Below the pieces are notes generated by a model. The model saw only the letters and a program-made list of their open reading frames with translations. It had not been told where the DNA came from and ran no database searches. A stretch of 52,897 bases of DNA from Bacteroidales bacterium (GTDB lineage: Bacteria > Bacteroidota > Bacteroidia > Bacteroidales > JAAUTT01): assembly GCA_025361285.1 (NCBI GenBank), contig JANYAP010000095.1, positions 1 to 52,897 on the forward strand, given 5' to 3'. The translations under genes were made by a program, and so were the position numbers. Within the stretch, counting starts at the first letter, position 1. Every line of letters starts with the position of its first letter. Of the stretch, positions 27,121 through 35,113 are shown piece by piece.

Positions 27121-28757
27121 GTAACTATTCAGTCGGTATAAATTCTCTACTGGAAAAACACATTTACACAATAAAAATATAAATTAAGCCCCTTAGATTT
27201 CGATGGCGTTTTTTTGGCTGGTTTAAATTAATCCGTCGGCTTGTGCGAGAGATAATTTCCAAATTCCAAGTGTTATTAACAAAATGGTTGTTTTATTCTG
27301 ATAACTAATGCCTTATTAAGTTTGACAATCCAAAAAGATTGCAGTACTTCGCCTGTGAATGATAGAGCAATTCTCCATATTATTTGCCAGGATTGATGGT
27401 TTATTAGACCGTATCGATTATCTCGAAAGCGAGATTAGTAGATTAGGTTCTGAAAACCAATCGTTAAGAGGTCAAGTAGAAGATTTAACAAAGCGCCTCT
27501 CCAAATACGAAACGCCAAAAAACAGTCAAAACAGTAGTCGCCCACCGTCCAGCGACTTTCCCAAACTAGCGAAAACCCAAAGTCTCAGGGAACCCACTTT
27601 AAAAAAGCCGGGAGGCCAGCCTGGGCATGAAGGTTCAACACTAAGAATGGTTGCTACCCCAGACATAACCGAGCAGCATACCCCATCCTACTGCATTTGT
27701 TGTGGTGAAGATTTATCCTCACAGAAGGGTTGTTTAACAGGCAAACGGCAGGTAATTGACCTTCCGCCCATCATACCTATTGTAACGGAACATCAGTTGT
27801 TTGATAAGCGCTGTAAATGTGGCCACATAAACAAAGCCTCGTATCCCGTTGGGGTTACTGCTCCTGTGAGCTACGGCGAAAATGTACAAGCATTGATCGC
27901 TTACTTGAGTGTCAGACAATTTATTCCCATTAAACGTTTATCGGAATTTATGTCCGATGCGTTTGGAGTTCCGGTAAGTACCGGAGGTATTGACTATATT
28001 CTGGGTAAGATGACAAAGAAGGCATCCGTTGTTTACGAAAGCATCAGGGAAGATGTTTTGAAAAACGCCGTTGTTGGTGCCGATGAAACCGGAGTAAACA
28101 TCAATGGTAAAAACAATTGGGCTTGGACATTTCAATACGAGAAGGCTACCTTTCTTGCAGTACACCCAAACCGAGGGCGTAAAGCGATAGAAGAAATTAT
28201 GCCAGAAGGCTTACAAAACAATATTTTGGTTACAGACTGCTGGTCGTCTTACTTCAAAACTGGCGCAGTTTCTCATCAACTTTGCACCGCCCACTTACTC
28301 AGGGAACTTACCTTTTTGAAAGAAAAGTACAAAGCCGACACATGGGCAACACGAATGTCGGCATTAATAACCAACGCACTTTGTTTACGCCGGGAAAACG
28401 ATGTTACCAAAACTAAGGAAGAACAAATCCTAACCTCGTTTGCGGATTTGACCATCGAACCTATAAACCAAGCATGCAAAGAGGTGATCGTGTTCCAAAA
28501 AAGAATGGTAAAGTATGCTGATTACGTCTTTAATTTTCTCCAAAATAAAGATATTCCCCCTGATAACAATGGTTCGGAAAGGGCTATCAGAAATTTTAAA
28601 GTTAAACTCAAAGTAAGTGGCTTTTTTAAATCATTCCAAGGAGCAGTATCGTATGCAACCATTCGATCGGTAATTGATACGGCTATTAAGAACAGCCAAA
28701 ACCCACTCGAAATTATCAAACTTATTGCCCAGTGCGAAGTGGCTACTGAATAGTTAC
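27121..28757 (+). mobile_element. IS66-family element carrying only tnpC
   Basis: 1637 bp with ends GTAACTATTCAGTCGG and, on the other strand, GTAACTATTCAGTAGCC. It contains one transposase gene and no TnpA or TnpB, as in the short IS66 subgroup. The 8 bp outside each end (AAGGAAAT and TTTATTTT) do not match, so no target duplication is seen. The first 238 bp before the transposase hold no other gene. Confidence 0.87.
27359..28753 (+). CDS. IS66-family transposase TnpC
   Basis: 464 residues. An N-terminal coiled coil (about 15-50, the leucine-rich region of IS66 transposases) is followed by KNSQNSSRPPSSD and a Cys-rich zinc-binding area (C112, C114, C115, C152, C154). The DDE catalytic core follows with D242 (GADETGV), D293 (VTDCWSSY) and E408 (NNGSERAIRNFK). 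It is full length and probably active. The stop lies within the right terminal repeat. Confidence 0.93.
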   Translation: MIEQFSILFARIDGLLDRIDYLESEISRLGSENQSLRGQVEDLTKRLSKYETPKNSQNSSRPPSSDFPKLAKTQSLREPTLKKPGGQPGHEGSTLRMVATPDITEQHTPSYCICCGEDLSSQKGCLTGKRQVIDLPPIIPIVTEHQLFDKRCKCGHINKASYPVGVTAPVSYGENVQALIAYLSVRQFIPIKRLSEFMSDAFGVPVSTGGIDYILGKMTKKASVVYESIREDVLKNAVVGADETGVNINGKNNWAWTFQYEKATFLAVHPNRGRKAIEEIMPEGLQNNILVTDCWSSYFKTGAVSHQLCTAHLLRELTFLKEKYKADTWATRMSALITNALCLRRENDVTKTKEEQILTSFADLTIEPINQACKEVIVFQKRMVKYADYVFNFLQNKDIPPDNNGSERAIRNFKVKLKVSGFFKSFQGAVSYATIRSVIDTAIKNSQNPLEIIKLIAQCEVATE

Positions 28758-28986
28758 TTTATTTTTAGCTGAAAGTAATCTTAATGAGGCAACTTATTAT
28801 TGGTATGATGTTAAAAATGTGCGTGTTGAGATGTTTTCAATTATTACTTGGTCCAAAGAAAAAGATTCATGTATCAGAAATAAGGCACAATATTTTAAAG
28901 GCCGGCTAGCTACTGAGTTGACGAGTTATTATGTTTTAACTTGCAATGAACTAAGAGAGACAATGCAAATGATAGCAACTTTGTAG
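28758..28986 (+). pseudogene. 3' fragment of the gene interrupted by IS66
   Basis: An open frame without a start runs from the IS66 right end to TAG at 28984-28986, reading LFLAESNLNEATYYWYDVKN and about 55 more residues. Joining it to the Rhs fragment at 27120 without removing any bases restores one continuous frame (RTKE, then ILFLAESN). It is therefore probably the rest of the variable Rhs C-terminal domain. I do not recognise a toxin family in it. Confidence 0.55.
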
Positions 28987-29021
28987 GCTAATTTTAATAA
29001 TCAAATTTAAAAATAATCATT

Positions 29022-29489
29022 ATGAAAAAGTCATTTTTAACCTTAGTAGTATGTGCACTTTTGGCTGTTACATTTTCAACTGCATTTGGACAGGAACCTG
29101 ATAAAAAGTCGGCTAAAGCACGGGAAAATTTGAAGGACGAAAGAAAAGATGTAGTTTAAGCAAAACAGGATTTGAAAGAAGCTCAACAGGATTCGGTTTC
29201 GGATTTTAAAAAGTTTAAGAAAGATTCGGAAGCAAAAATTAAAGACAACGAAAAAAAGATTGCCGACTTAAAAGTGAAGCATTCCCAAATGGGTGCAAAG
29301 GAACTGGTTGATCATCAAAACAAAGTAAGCGCGTTAGAACAAAAAAACACTAAGCTCAAAAGTAAACTTTCTAGTTTTAAAGAAGATGATTCGAAAGGCA
29401 ACTGGGAGTCTTTTAAAGTTGATTTTAAGCACGATATGGATGAACTTGGCAAGGCAATGAAGGATTTTTCGGTTAATAACAAAAAATAG
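29022..29489 (+). pseudogene. Secreted coiled-coil stress protein with an in-frame stop
   Basis: A signal peptide (MKKSFLTLVVCALLAVTFSTAFGQ) is followed by 22 residues, then TAA at 29157-29159, then 110 further residues in the same frame up to 29489. The downstream part is a Lys/Glu-rich helix (AKQDLKEAQQDSVSDFKKFK through NWESFKVDFKHDMDELGKAM). It aligns along its length with the intact paralogue at 29985-30446, where the stop position carries Asp, so a GAA/GAT to TAA change is likely. Reinitiation at TTG 29172 would lack the signal peptide. Confidence 0.8.
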
Positions 29490-29527
29490 TTGATTAATGG
29501 TTAAAATAGTTGACGATATTCAAAACT

Positions 29528-29549
29528 CATTGCTTTTTTAAAGGCAATG
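29528..29549 (+). terminator. Weak terminator-like hairpin
   Basis: CATTGC and GCAATG flank a T/A-rich loop shortly after the coiled-coil pseudogene, with only a short T-run behind it. The stem is short, so this is tentative. Confidence 0.35.
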
Positions 29550-29747
29550 GGTTTATCAGCCGATTTAGTATAGATAGATAGTAATTATCTGATATTGTTT
29601 TTTCTGAAATTACCGCTTTTAACTGCAATTGTTTTTACAAAACTGTGAATTATATAAGTTATTGTAAAAGTTATATAACAATTCAGGAAAGATATTAACC
29701 AATCTTTGTACACACAAAATATAATTGTAAACAAAAAAATAGAAATT

Positions 29748-29933
29748 ATGAACTCAACAGAAATAAAAGGAAACTGGAACGAACAAAAAGGCAAGTTGAA
29801 ACAAAAATTTGCAGTATTAACCGATAACGACCTTATGTACGACGAAGGCTCTAAGGAAGAGATGTACGGAAAACTTCAAATAAAACTTGGCAAAACTAAA
29901 GATGAGGTTCGAAAAATTATTGCATCGCTTTAA
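29748..29933 (+). CDS. CsbD-family stress protein
   Basis: 61 residues from ATG 29748 (MNSTEIKGNWNEQKGKLKQK). CsbD-like proteins are small, soluble, and induced by general stress in many bacteria; the mechanism is unknown. The family pattern is GNWNEQKGKLKQKF, then YDEGSKEEMYGKLQIKLGKTKDEV. A paralogue with the same plan is at 49186-49368 on the other strand. It sits between two coiled-coil paralogues in the stress island. Confidence 0.88.
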   Translation: MNSTEIKGNWNEQKGKLKQKFAVLTDNDLMYDEGSKEEMYGKLQIKLGKTKDEVRKIIASL

Positions 29934-29984
29934 TTACTAGGTTATTAATTAAATATATAGTTTATAACTTTTAATATATAGCAA

Positions 29985-30446
29985 ATGAAAACAACAATTT
30001 TTACCTTTGGCATAATAGTCTTTATGGCTGGAACAATGTTAATAGGTTGTCAGTCGTCGGCTCAAAAAGTAGAAAGTGCCGAAGATAAGGTTCGCGAAGC
30101 TGAAAATGAAGCATCTGATGCAAAAATGGAATTATATAGTTTGCGTCAAGATTCTATAAATGAATATAATAAATTCAAGAGAATAGCAGAAGAGAAAATA
30201 GTTGCTCACGAAAAAAGTATTGCCGAGTTTAAAGCCCGTCGCGATTTAGAAAAGCAGGAAAACAGAGCTCAGTACGAAAAGAAGCTAGCTAAAATAGAAG
30301 AGAAAAATAGCGATCTTAAAAAGAAGTTGGCCGACTATAAAGAAGGTGGCAAGGATAATTGGGAATCGTTTAAAGCCGAGTTTCGACGAGATTTGGATGA
30401 AATTGGCAATGCTTTTCGAGATTTGACAGTAAAAAACAATAAATAA
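29985..30446 (+). CDS. Coiled-coil lipoprotein of the stress island
   Basis: 153 residues. A lipoprotein signal (GTMLIGCQSS, Cys at 22) is followed by a long charged coiled coil (about 30-130) ending GKDNWESFKAEFRRDLDEIGNAFRDL. It is a paralogue of the nonsense-disrupted gene at 29022, which has a cleavable signal instead of a lipobox. It probably lies in the periplasm on a membrane. The family is common next to CsbD and YtxH genes in Bacteroidota, without a known function. Confidence 0.72.
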   Translation: MKTTIFTFGIIVFMAGTMLIGCQSSAQKVESAEDKVREAENEASDAKMELYSLRQDSINEYNKFKRIAEEKIVAHEKSIAEFKARRDLEKQENRAQYEKKLAKIEEKNSDLKKKLADYKEGGKDNWESFKAEFRRDLDEIGNAFRDLTVKNNK

Positions 30447-30456
30447 CATAATTATG

Positions 30457-30588
30457 TAGGCTTTAGGGTTTAGACTGTGGGCTGTTGACTGTAGGAGAAT
30501 ATATTAATGATAAATGTATTGGATTTACACAAAAGGTTGCATTTTATATACTCCAACGAAGTTCCTCCAGCCTCCAGTCTGTAGCCTA
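30457..30588. repeat. Dispersed repeat element (family F2, copy 1)
   Basis: Begins with TAGGCTTTAGGG-type words and ends with CCTCCAGCCTCCAG then TAGCCTA. The core (about 30490-30569, from GTAGGAGAAT to AACGAAGTTCCTCCAG) is nearly identical to copy 2 at 33440-33565. It starts 10 bp after a stop codon. Confidence 0.85.
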
Positions 30589-30656
30589 ACTACCTAAATA
30601 GTTACAAATAAATAGATATCAATTAATTACAAATAGTTTAACTAAATAAAAAAATT

Positions 30657-31274
30657 ATGAAAAAGGTAACATTAACAATTGCAGCATTAGTATTTATGAC
30701 TTACATAGTTAGTGCACAGACAGATTATAGCGAAAGACTTTCTATAGGTTTAAAAGCAGGTATAAATTATTCGAATGTTTACAACTCGGAAGGCGAAGAG
30801 TTTGATACCGATCCTAAATTTGGTTTTGTGGCTGGAGGATTTTTATCAATTCCGATTGGTAAATTTTTAGGTGTTCAACCCGAAGTGTTGTTCTCGCAAA
30901 AGGGCTTTAAAGCAACTGGAAAATTTTTAACTAATACCTACACCTTTACACGCACAACTAGCTTTATCGATATTCCTATTTTAATACAGTTAAAACCAAG
31001 TGAGTATGTTACAATATTAGCTGGACCTCAATATTCGTACCTGGTTAACCGAAAAGATGAATTTGGCAATATAAGTCAAAAGGAATATTTTAAAAACGAA
31101 AACGTTCGCAAAAACCTATTCTGTTTTTTAGGTGGTTTCGACATTAACTACGATCATTTTGTATTTGGGGCACGCGTTGGATGGGACATTACCAAAAACA
31201 ATGGCGATGGCACTTCTACAACACCACGGTACAAAAACGTGTGGTATCAGGCAACAGTTGGGCTTAGGTTTTAA
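30657..31274 (+). CDS. Outer-membrane beta-barrel protein (PorT/OMP_b-brl_2 type)
   Basis: 205 residues with a signal peptide (MKKVTLTIAALVFMTYIVSAQ). The mature part alternates Gly and aromatic residues, as in small 8-stranded barrels: LSIGLKAGINYSNVYNSEG, FGFVAGGFLSIPIGKF, GVQPEVLFSQKGFK, and a terminal YQATVGLRF ending in Phe. It resides in the outer membrane. Proteins of this class are abundant in Bacteroidota and mostly uncharacterised. It is embedded among stress genes on the same strand. Confidence 0.83.
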   Translation: MKKVTLTIAALVFMTYIVSAQTDYSERLSIGLKAGINYSNVYNSEGEEFDTDPKFGFVAGGFLSIPIGKFLGVQPEVLFSQKGFKATGKFLTNTYTFTRTTSFIDIPILIQLKPSEYVTILAGPQYSYLVNRKDEFGNISQKEYFKNENVRKNLFCFLGGFDINYDHFVFGARVGWDITKNNGDGTSTTPRYKNVWYQATVGLRF

Positions 31275-31323
31275 ATTCAAATAAATAAAATAAATTTAAT
31301 ATAATAATTAAAAAATAGAAATC

Positions 31324-31476
31324 ATGGGAAATTTGCTTTATGTTGTAGCAGTAATTTTAATTATTTTATGGGCTATTGGGTTTGTTGGTTACAGTGCCGG
31401 AGGACTTATCCATATATTGCTTGTAATAGCAATAATAGCAATTATTCTCAGGCTTATTCAGGGTAGAACTTTATAA
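31324..31476 (+). CDS. lmo0937/DUF5670-like small membrane protein
   Basis: 50 residues, MGNLLYVVAVILIILWAIGF and onward, with two transmembrane helices separated by GYSAGGLIH and a short RLIQGRTL tail. This matches the lmo0937-type family of stress-associated inner-membrane peptides. It lies between the barrel gene and another small membrane protein, and a relative is at 31891. Confidence 0.8.
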   Translation: MGNLLYVVAVILIILWAIGFVGYSAGGLIHILLVIAIIAIILRLIQGRTL

Positions 31477-31536
31477 ATCAATCAATTAATCAATTAATCA
31501 ATTATTCAATCAATTCACTAATTAATATAAAAGTTT

Positions 31537-31857
31537 ATGAAAAAGTATCTTTTGGGTGTAATAGCAGCTGGCATGTTATTTACCACTAATCCGCTAAAGT
31601 CGAATACAATAGATGAAGTAGCTCCAATAGAAATTAAAGCCACTAAATCGGAAAACGACATAAAAGTTAAAGCCATAGAAATGAGGATAAACGAAATAAA
31701 TGCTATGGATAAGTCGAATTTAACAGCTTCGGAAAAAAGAAGTTTGCGCAAGGAAGTTCGTTCAATGCGTAGTCAGTTAAACGATTTAGGTGGTGGTGTT
31801 TATATTTCGGTAGGTGGCATTATTATTATTTTATTGTTGATTATCATTTTGTTATAA
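31537..31857 (+). CDS. Small secreted/membrane protein with C-terminal helix
   Basis: 106 residues: a signal-like N-terminus (MKKYLLGVIAAGMLFTTNPL), a charged helical middle (MRINEINAMDKSNLTASEKR, resembling a coiled coil), then GGGVYISVGGIIIILLLIIILL, a glycine turn and a terminal transmembrane helix. Homologues of this plan are frequent in Bacteroidota. The function is unknown. The same-strand spacing suggests cotranscription with its neighbours. Confidence 0.72.
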   Translation: MKKYLLGVIAAGMLFTTNPLKSNTIDEVAPIEIKATKSENDIKVKAIEMRINEINAMDKSNLTASEKRSLRKEVRSMRSQLNDLGGGVYISVGGIIIILLLIIILL

Positions 31858-31890
31858 TGGATGTTCCATTTAACAAAAAACTATAATCCA

Positions 31891-32046
31891 ATGAAATATG
31901 CATACTATATAGTTGCAGTAATAATGATTATTGGTTGGGCAATAGCAGTTTTCGTGTACGATGCCGAAAGTTTTATACATGTTATTTTAGTTGTTGCCCT
32001 GCTAATCATATTCTTTCGAATTGTAAAAGGTAATCGAAAACTTTGA
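31891..32046 (+). CDS. Second lmo0937-like small membrane protein
   Basis: 51 residues from ATG 31891 (MKYAYYIVAVIMIIGWAIAV); an ATG 10 codons upstream gives a less hydrophobic start and seems less likely. Two transmembrane helices flank VYDAESFIH, and the tail is FRIVKGNRKL. It matches the same two-helix plan as the peptide at 31324. It is inner-membrane, with unknown role, in the stress run. Confidence 0.7.
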   Translation: MKYAYYIVAVIMIIGWAIAVFVYDAESFIHVILVVALLIIFFRIVKGNRKL

Positions 32047-32087
32047 AAATCATCAAGTTTAATACAATCATTTTAAAAATAAAAGCT

Positions 32088-32366
32088 ATGAGTTCAGGAA
32101 AAGTTTTACTAGGAGTATTAGCTGGCGCTGCCGCTGGTGCATTGTTGGGTATTCTATTTGCTCCCGAAAAAGGTTCGGATACACGTAAAAAGATATCGAA
32201 AAAGGGCGAAGACTACGCCGAATCGTTGAAAGTAAAGTTTAATGAATTTCTCGATACAATAACCGAAAAATTCGATAATGTGAAAGACGATGTTTCAGAC
32301 TTTGCTGATAAAGCTCAAGCCAAAGCGGAAGATTACAAAAATGCCGCCAAAAACGCTACGGTTTAA
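32088..32366 (+). CDS. YtxH-domain protein
   Basis: 92 residues from ATG 32088; an upstream in-frame ATG at 32043 overlaps the previous gene and is unlikely. The start MSSGKVLLGVLAGAAAGALLG is a Gly/Ala transmembrane segment, followed by FAPEKGSDTRKKISKKGED, the YtxH signature, and an amphipathic helix rich in Asp/Lys. YtxH proteins are general-stress membrane proteins of unknown mechanism. It is followed by a clear terminator. Confidence 0.88.
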   Translation: MSSGKVLLGVLAGAAAGALLGILFAPEKGSDTRKKISKKGEDYAESLKVKFNEFLDTITEKFDNVKDDVSDFADKAQAKAEDYKNAAKNATV

Positions 32367-32406
32367 GGTTTTGGAATATGGATATTTAAAACCCTTTGCT
32401 TTTTAA

Positions 32407-32439
32407 AAACCCTTTGCTTTTTTAAAACGCAAAGGGTTT
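32407..32439 (+). terminator. Intrinsic terminator after ytxH
   Basis: AAACCCTTTGC pairs with GCAAAGGGTTT around an 11-nt loop. A second copy of the left arm (about 32389-32399) lies just upstream, so the arm is duplicated. It ends the run of small stress genes. Confidence 0.65.
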
Positions 32440-32491
32440 AATAAGTTGTATTTCGTGTTTGGAGTATATTAACGATATTAATCAAAAAACT

Positions 32492-32905
32492 ATGGAAAAG
32501 GAAATGATAAAATCCAAGCCTCCTGTGCATAGCAATGTAGGCTTAAGCAAAGCATCAGTGCAAACCTTCGATTTACCTTCTATTATAAAGAAAATGAAAC
32601 ACGAATATACATGGGACGAAGGTGAGTTAAACTCAAGGGTTTTAATAAAAAGTCGTGAAAAACAGATTGTTCTTACTGCAATGCACCAAGGCATGGAGAT
32701 TAATTCATTTCAGGCCAACGATTCGGTTACCTTTCAAATAATTGAAGGGAAGTTAAAGTTTCATACCAATAAGGAATCGGTAACTCTTAAAGAAGGTCAA
32801 TACCTTACACTTAACGAAAACATAAAATACAGCCTCGTTACCGATGAAGAAACTGTGTTTTTGTTAACTATTGCAAACAACACGTTTCAGCCAGCGGAGA
32901 ATTAG
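32492..32905 (+). CDS. Cupin-like protein
   Basis: 137 residues from ATG 32492 (MEKEMIKSKPPVHSNVG). The second half has the small beta-barrel pattern of a cupin: IVLTAMHQGMEINSFQANDS, then IIEGKLKFHTNKESVTLKEGQYLTL. The metal-binding His cluster is incomplete, with one His in AMHQG. It is cytoplasmic, without a signal peptide. Stress islands of this type often contain such cupins. The function is unknown. Confidence 0.68.
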   Translation: MEKEMIKSKPPVHSNVGLSKASVQTFDLPSIIKKMKHEYTWDEGELNSRVLIKSREKQIVLTAMHQGMEINSFQANDSVTFQIIEGKLKFHTNKESVTLKEGQYLTLNENIKYSLVTDEETVFLLTIANNTFQPAEN

Positions 32906-32976
32906 AAAGTACTTATTACCAATAGCAATAATTTGGTAAATTTTTATGAGCATCAATTTAGTAATTGGTAATAGCT

Positions 32977-33027
32977 TGAAATACATATAAATAAAGAAAT
33001 ATTTCAATTTATTTCTATGTATTTCAG
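32977..33027. repeat. Inverted repeat with ATACATAGAAATA words (family F6, copy 2)
   Basis: TGAAATACATATAAATAAAG on the left pairs imperfectly with a right arm of TTATTTCTATGTATTTCA type. The words match the hairpin at 5044-5083. Another small inverted repeat, TATTACCAAT and ATTGGTAATA, lies just upstream (about 32916-32974). Confidence 0.6.
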
Positions 33028-33100
33028 TTTGTTAGTTATGAATTAGATGCAAAAACGTACTTGGTAATAAGAAAAATACAACATTTTATAATTATAAAGT

Positions 33101-33442
33101 ATGGAAGATAATTCGAAATTAATAGAAGCTTTATTCGAAAAAACAACCGATTACGCCAAAGTTAGTTACGAAGTTTTTAAACTTAAAACACTAGATAAAG
33201 CATCGGATATTGTATCGTCGATAGTACAAAATACCATTGTATTTGTGTTTATTGGGTTGTTTTTAATTTTCGTAAATTTGGGCATTGCTTTTTGGCTTGG
33301 CGAAATTTTGAATAAAACATACTATGGTTTTTTTGCGGTTGCCGCATTTTATATGGTTGTTGCGGTTGTAATTCATTTTATAATGCACAAAAGCCTTAAA
33401 AGACTAATATACAATTATATGGTAAAACTTATTTTTAAGTAG
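33101..33442 (+). CDS. Holin-like (DUF1469-type) membrane protein
   Basis: 113 residues: an N-terminal charged helix (EDNSKLIEALFEKTTDYAKV), then two transmembrane helices (about 42-66 and 73-95) and a basic tail. This matches the phage holin 3 / DUF1469 family of stress-associated inner-membrane proteins. Its TAG stop (33440-33442) is the first three bases of an F2 repeat element, so the repeat fixes the C-terminus (LIFK). Confidence 0.78.
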   Translation: MEDNSKLIEALFEKTTDYAKVSYEVFKLKTLDKASDIVSSIVQNTIVFVFIGLFLIFVNLGIAFWLGEILNKTYYGFFAVAAFYMVVAVVIHFIMHKSLKRLIYNYMVKLIFK

Positions 33443-33565
33443 GCTGGTGGAATGAGGCTGTAGGCTGTAGGAGAATAGATTAAGGATACATTTATTCGAA
33501 TTTACACAAAAGGTCGCATTTTATATACTCCAACGAAGTTCCTCCAGTCTAAAGTCTCTAGCCTA
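33440..33565. repeat. Dispersed repeat element (family F2, copy 2)
   Basis: Starts with TAGGCTGG and GGCTGTAGGCTGTAGGAG, and ends CCTCCAGTCT then TAGCCTA. The core, with TTTACACAAAAGGT and GCATTTTATATACTCCAACG, is nearly the same as copy 1. Its first bases are the stop codon of the holin-like gene. Confidence 0.87.
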
Positions 33566-33608
33566 TAAAAGCCTCTCACACAAAACATGTAATTAAACAC
33601 ACACACTT

Positions 33609-34007
33609 ATGCAAAATATATCGTCGGTTGCCGAATTAAAATACGCTATTCAGTTGCTAGAAGTTGATCAGGCAAATAAGGAACAGTTATTACGAGAGCA
33701 ATTTTGTTATACATACGAGAGCTTAAAGCCGATTAATATAATAAAAAACACCATTAAAGACATATCGTCGTCGCCATATTTAATTGAAAATATGGTAGGT
33801 TCAGCAATTGGCTTAGGTACTGGTTTTCTTTCGAAAAAATTAATAGTTGGTGCATCGGGTAATATTGTTAGGCGAATTATAGGTGGTATTGTGGAGTTTG
33901 GGGTTACTAATCTGGTTTCGCACCAAACAAGCAATCTAAAATCGACAGGACTATCGATTCTTCAGCATATTTTTAAAAAGAAAAAACACCCCGAAGTAAA
34001 TAATTAA
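33609..34007 (+). CDS. Uncharacterised protein with a Gly-rich helical segment
   Basis: 132 residues. An N-terminal coiled-coil helix (SSVAELKYAIQLLEVDQANK) is followed by a segment with moderately hydrophobic glycine-rich stretches (MVGSAIGLGTGFLSKKLIVG and IVRRIIGGIVEFGVTNLV) that may insert in a membrane. I do not recognise a named family. It lies between the holin-like gene and an AI-2E transporter on the same strand and is probably part of the envelope-stress set. Confidence 0.6.
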   Translation: MQNISSVAELKYAIQLLEVDQANKEQLLREQFCYTYESLKPINIIKNTIKDISSSPYLIENMVGSAIGLGTGFLSKKLIVGASGNIVRRIIGGIVEFGVTNLVSHQTSNLKSTGLSILQHIFKKKKHPEVNN

Positions 34008-34020
34008 AAACTTTATAAGC

Positions 34021-35103
34021 GTGATAGATAAAGAATTGCAGTTACCGTTTTATGCGAAGATAACTATCTTTTTGATAGGTGCATTTGTCTTTTTAACGAT
34101 GTTATATATCGCACAGGATATTATAGTGCCGCTAGTTTTCTCGATAATTATAGCCATTGTGCTTCATCCATTGGTTAATTTTTTTGTTCGCCTTAAAATA
34201 AACAGGGTTGTAGCCATTGTCATTACTTTAACCCTTACGTTTGTTGTAATTGCTGCATTTTGCGCATTATTGTTTTCGCAGGTTAGCAAATTTAGCGATT
34301 CGTGGCCGGCGTTGGTCGATAAGGTTACCGAAACAATAAATGCAACAGTAAAATGGGTTTCGGGCTATTTCGATATACGACCTCGAAATATATATGCTTG
34401 GATTGCAAAAACTAAAACCGAGCTTATTAGTTCAAGTGGTGCTGCCATTGGGCAAACGCTTGTAAGTGTAGGTAGTGCAATACTAATACTCTTATTAGTA
34501 CCTGTTTACGTATTTATTATTTTATACTACCAACCACTTTTGCTCGAATTTATACGTCGTCTTTTTGGCGAAAGCAACCAGAGTAGCGTAAGCACAATAG
34601 TAACAAAAACAAAATCTGTAATTCAGCAATATCTTATTGGGCTAGTTATTGAGGCAGTGTTGGTGGCAGCTTTAAACACCATAGCACTTCTTGCACTTGG
34701 TATTGAATACGCTTTGCTACTTGGTATTATTGGGGCTTTGCTTAATGTAATTCCGTATGTGGGAGGTTTAGTAGCTGTTGCACTACCCATGATAGTAGCG
34801 TTAGCAACAAAAACTACAGCTTGGTATGCCCTATATGTCCTTATTGCTTACTACATTATACAACTTATCGATAATAATTATATAATGCCAATAATAGTTT
34901 CGTCGAAGGTAAAAATAAATGCTTTGTTTTCTATAATAGTTGTAATAGCAGGAAACGCGCTGTGGGGTGTTTCGGGTATGTTTCTGTCGATACCACTGTT
35001 GGCTATTGTTAAACTTATTTGCGACCATATTGAACCTCTTAAACCATGGGGTTTTTTACTTGGCGACACCGTGCCGCCTTTGTTATTAGGGAAAAGAAAT
35101 TAA
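34021..35103 (+). CDS. AI-2E family transporter (PerM-like)
   Basis: 360 residues from GTG at 34021. It has about eight transmembrane helices. The family features are the paired N-terminal helices (ITIFLIGAFVFLTMLYIAQ, IIVPLVFSIIIAIVLHPLV) and the late LGIIGALLNVIPYVGG loop. Members export small molecules or ions; the substrate is not inferable. It is 13 bp after the preceding small gene and 10 bp before GH130, so it may belong to either set. Confidence 0.88.
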   Translation: MIDKELQLPFYAKITIFLIGAFVFLTMLYIAQDIIVPLVFSIIIAIVLHPLVNFFVRLKINRVVAIVITLTLTFVVIAAFCALLFSQVSKFSDSWPALVDKVTETINATVKWVSGYFDIRPRNIYAWIAKTKTELISSSGAAIGQTLVSVGSAILILLLVPVYVFIILYYQPLLLEFIRRLFGESNQSSVSTIVTKTKSVIQQYLIGLVIEAVLVAALNTIALLALGIEYALLLGIIGALLNVIPYVGGLVAVALPMIVALATKTTAWYALYVLIAYYIIQLIDNNYIMPIIVSSKVKINALFSIIVVIAGNALWGVSGMFLSIPLLAIVKLICDHIEPLKPWGFLLGDTVPPLLLGKRN

Positions 35104-35113
35104 AAATACAGCT

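Noticed and set aside
27359-28753. Complete IS66 with TnpA and TnpB
   Set aside because: The 238 bp ahead of tnpC are too short and have no such frames.
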